Origin: Dryococelus australis
Lineage: Eukaryota > Arthropoda > Insecta > Phasmatodea > Phasmatidae
NCBI GenBank assembly: GCA_029891345.1
Contig: CM057009.1
Coordinates: 93,233,416-93,297,415, forward strand
Direction: 5' to 3'
Length of the DNA stretch: 64,000 nt
Translations under genes and position numbers: made by a program
Shown here: positions 60,992 through 64,000 of the stretch, one piece after another
Layout of the letters: each line of letters opens with the position of its first letter
How positions within the stretch are numbered: position 1 is the first letter of the stretch
The notes under the pieces: generated by a model
Told to the model about the DNA's origin: nothing
Databases searched by the model: none
Seen by the model: only the letters and a program-made list of their open reading frames with translations

Positions 60992-61227
60992 AAGGCCATT
61001 CATGGTAAAGTGAGCACTTTTGAAAGTCCTCTCATTTGGAATAATAGTCAAGAAGTATGCTTTACTTTAGCCTTAGACTTTAACTTCCGAGTGCGGTGGA
61101 TTATACACACTGTGTTTATTACTTACATGGCAATATTTATTGAAAAATATGTTCAAAGGATAAAAAATGACTGAAAGGAAAAAGTAACCAGGCCATCAAA
61201 AGTGCTCACTTTACCGTGATCAGCCTA
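60992..61227 (+). mobile_element. MITE copy 5, inside the foldback element
   Basis: The same orientation as copy 1. The ends are AAGGCCATTCATGGTAAAGT and, inwards from the right, TAGGCTGATCACGGTAAAGT, with TA outside. It interrupts the left arm of the long inverted repeat at 60841-62163; the right arm lacks it, which gives its insertion order. Confidence 0.87.
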
Positions 61228-61608
61228 TAGTAACACAGCCAGAATGAACACTAAATGTCTGAATTTATGGATACTTCTTTAACTAAATGATAAAGTACAA
61301 AGATATGGGCCCAATATCATCCAGGTTTGGGCACCACATTTGTGCAAATAAAAATTTAACCGTATCACTTTGTTGTTTCCTGTGGATTTGTAATCTACCG
61401 TACATGGTAAACAAACATTCCACTCTATGTTTTTAAGCTAAATGCCACCATTTTTGAGAAATTAGTTCATACCCATGAAAGTCAAGTATGGTGGAGATGG
61501 AGCAATGGTGAAATTACATGGTGGTGAAATGGACGTGCCCCGAAAAAAAACTTACTGGCTAATGGTAATATCTGCCATATTTCCCAGATATGAATATTCA
61601 TGTTAACT

Positions 61609-61697
61609 CTCCTCCTCCCCCCTCCCCCTCTCGGGAATCAAGTTCGATTAACTGTGGTGGGAGGTGAGTAGTCTTGCCACTGCGCCACCATGGGGCC
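61609..61697 (-). mobile_element. tRNA-derived SINE head
   Basis: The minus strand reads GGCCCCATGGTGGCGCAGTGG with a box A (TGGCGCAGTGG), then CACCTCCCACC, and CTTGATTCCCGAGAGGGGGA with a degenerate box B. This is the RNA polymerase III promoter layout of tRNA-type SINEs. The body after the head is a pyrimidine/purine-rich run only. A partial second head in inverse orientation is at 61752-61772. Confidence 0.6.
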
Positions 61698-61772
61698 ATA
61701 TATTAATTAACTATGGCATTTAGCTTAAAATTCCACAGTTAATTAATATATGGCCCCATGGTGGCGCTGTGG
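61677..61772. repeat. 36-bp-arm palindrome around the SINE 5' end
   Basis: Arms 61677-61712 and 61737-61772 are near-perfect inverse copies (GCGCCACCATGGGGCCATAT on the left), with a 24-bp centre. Each arm contains the SINE head plus its AT-rich flank TTAATTAA. The following TGGCATTTAGCTTAAAAT occurs twice (about 61714 and 61770), so this is a rearranged insertion point. Confidence 0.8.
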
Positions 61773-62379
61773 CATTTAGCTTAAAATCACAAGATAGAAT
61801 TTTTGTTCACCATATAGGGTAGATTATAAATCCACAGGAAACAACAAACAAAGTAATATAGTTACATTTTTATTTGCACAAATGTGCCGCCAATACCTCA
61901 CTTTTCATGGATGGACATTGATTGAGATAGGAGCCCATATTTTTGTGCTTTGTATTTCGTCATTTAATAAAACAGTATCCAGAAACTCTGACATATTGTT
62001 CATTCTGGCTGTGTTACCAGCAAAAAAAAATCGGCTTCAACTACACTTTCAAGTCTATCCCTTCATAATATATTTAAATCATATTTTGTGTATATATTTT
62101 AGACCTATTTTTTCACGAGGAAGCACCTGCTGAAGTTTGTCAGTAGAGTTCAGTTCCATCTTGTATATAGAGTTATTGTTTTAAATTTTCTTTATTTTTT
62201 GGTTCATTTTTAGTTAAATGTCATGGTCCACTTTAGAGTTGCCTTGTGAAGTGTGTTTTGGTGATTTCTGTTTATGTATTTTGTTGACGAATTTTCTTGG
62301 TTTTTAGTGGTTTTGGTTTTATTTTTTGGAGTTAGTTGTCTCTGCTACATAGCTGTATTGTCTATCTTATATGAAATAA

Positions 62380-62843
<464 letters not shown>

Positions 62844-64000
62844 AGAGTTAGCAAGTCAAGACATGAGAAAACTAACTGAAGAGTTAAGCTTATGCACTTA
62901 GAAGTCAGCACCATACTCCCCAAACTAAATGAGAAGGTGTAGAGAGAAATATGAACAGTTGTTGAAGTTTGCAGAACCATGACTGAAGCCAAAAATTTCG
63001 ATAAAAACGTTTGGGCCGAAGCAATTAATACTGCTGTGTATGTCATCTATAGGACAGGCATGAACGTCAAGGGAAAGACCCTTTATGAACTGTGGTTTAG
63101 TTCGGAGCCTGAAATGAAGCATTTTCAAGTATTTGGAACATGCATGTTCCAAAAGAAAAAAAAAAGAATGAAGTGTGATTTCAGAAGTACAAATTATTGG
63201 TATCAGGCTAAATGTCTAAGGCTTTTAGAGTGTATGTACCTAACCAGAGAAAGGTAGATCTTTCAAGGAACGTTGCATTTAACTTAGATGGAGCCATGAA
63301 AGAAACAGAACCCATTATTCAAAATACAATTTCCTGTGTGAATGGAGATGAGGTTTTGCAGGCAGAAGTTGTAGAAGAAGAGAAGGCAAAACAGTATTCT
63401 GTTAATAGTGAAACTGAAAAAGAGGAATTCTAAGGCTTCGAAAGGAAATAGGTCATGAGTTCGTGAGCACACTGAAGGTAAAGCAGATGAGGAAAGTTTA
63501 GACAAGGAGAAATGTGGACTTTGGGATCGAGTAAAGTTGAGAGAACCAAGTAATTTCAATGATTATGAAACCAATTTCTTTGTTGCTGACGAAGCACGTA
63601 TGTACAAAGAAGCAATGAATAGTAGTGAAAGTGGTAAGTACAGCGAAGTTATTAATATTGAATTGAATTATATCAAGGAAAACCATACTTGGACAGAAGT
63701 TGTACCTGCTGAAAACGTGTCTCATAGGTAGTAAGGGGGTATTTAGGATAAATCTGAATGAAAAAGGCTAACCAATACAGTATAAACCACGACTTTTTGC
63801 AAGAGGTTTTGAGCAGTGTGGTGATTTTGATGTGGGTGATGCTTATGCTCCTGTAGCTATGTTGGAAACACTAAGATTCTTGTTAGCAACAGCAACTCAG
63901 TTAAGCCTGCCAGTATTTCAAATGGATATTCAAAGTGCTTTCCTTTATGGTGACATCAATGAAGAAATATTCATGGCAAAACTAGAGGGTGTAGAAGGAG
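62844..64000 (+). pseudogene. Ty1/copia pol remnant (integrase to RT)
   Basis: Integrase end: EVSTILPKLNEKV and CRTMTEAKNFDKNVWAEAIN, then NTAVYVIYRTGM and LYELWFSSEPEMKHFQVFGT (62985-63140), then VDLSRNVAFNLDG. After a charged linker comes EAMNSSESGKYSEVINIELN (63613), WTEVVP and the RT: YKPRLFARGFEQCGDFDVGD, DAYAPVAMLETLRFLLATAT and FQMDIQSAFLYGDINEEIF (to 63975) with the first catalytic Asp. This order is diagnostic of copia. Stops (63433, 63729, 63769) and an A-run frameshift near 63157 break it. It continues past the window. Confidence 0.88.

Larger units (their letters stand above)
60841..62163. mobile_element. Foldback element with about 390-bp inverted repeats
   Basis: The left arm (60841-61450) and right arm (61770-62163) are inverse copies: for example ACAAACTTCAGCAGGT at the left end pairs with ACCTGCTGAAGTTTGT... 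(CACCTGCTGAAGTTTGTC) at the right, ACACAGCCAGAATGAACA pairs with TGTTCATTCTGGCTGTGT, and GTTTCCTGTGGATTTGTAAT with its complement. The left arm is longer because MITE copy 5 sits in it. The short centre holds a tRNA-SINE and a smaller palindrome. No transposase is encoded. The element ends 260 bp before the catalytic-loop exon. Confidence 0.82.

Noticed and set aside
61609..61697. Functional tRNA gene
   Set aside because: The box B is degenerate and no complete cloverleaf can be drawn; it fits a SINE head.

Overview
The window is a stretch of animal, most likely insect, nuclear DNA. The only host gene I can support is a protein kinase of the salt-inducible kinase family, and three of its exons are intact on the + strand: 3936-4052, 20029-20092 and 62423-62584. 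Spliced together they read continuously from the VAIK lysine strand through the hinge to the HRDLKAEN catalytic loop. The residues fit SIK3 better than SIK2 or MARK. The two complete introns are about 16.0 kb and 42.3 kb. The 42.3-kb intron has a GC, not GT, donor. The glycine-rich-loop exon lies before the window and the DFG exon after it. The large introns and the mix of piggyBac, Tc1, BEL/Pao, Ty3/gypsy, copia, Jockey-like and CR1/L2-like elements suggest a large-genome hemimetabolous insect such as a cockroach, termite or stick insect. That is inference; no marker fixes the species.

Intron 1 (4053-20028) holds a decayed piggyBac element (4167-7033), a Tc1-like transposase cut in two by a 3.86-kb LINE with a 28-bp target duplication (9442-13301), a fragment of a local repeat family (14000-14124), the 5' part of a Ty3/gypsy element 'A' (14380-17217), a TA-flanked MITE (17611-17844) and a diverged 145-bp tandem repeat (19073-19470). 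A perfect 256-bp tandem duplication ends 84 bp before the first exon.

Intron 2 (20093-62422) is a graveyard of nested elements. In order it holds: two MITE copies; an LTR element 'C' (minus) cutting the 3' end of a gypsy element 'B' (minus), which is a relative of A and has its own inserted segment; several short transposase and LINE fragments; a BEL/Pao element (35041-38040) abutting a reverse-strand gag-protease 'D' (38041-39270); a zinc-finger ORF of unknown origin; a triple CCAAT-TATA-initiator promoter-like cluster (47780-47986); LINE endonuclease and Jockey ORF1 fragments; a fourth MITE; a pair of tandem 1.8-2.0-kb units (57052-60826); and a long inverted-repeat (foldback) element (60841-62163) that contains the fifth MITE and a tRNA-derived SINE.

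Intron 3 starts at 62585 and holds a degraded copia pol (62844 to the window end). No rRNA, genuine tRNA, CRISPR or bacterial-type operon is present. Nearly every transposon ORF has stops, frameshifts or missing catalytic residues, so the window works as one host gene with a heavy load of dead elements in its introns. I found no convincing undescribed biological system. The strongest oddities are the GC-AG giant intron, the foldback/SINE palindrome, the unclassified tandem 1.9-kb family and the clustered CCAAT promoter module.
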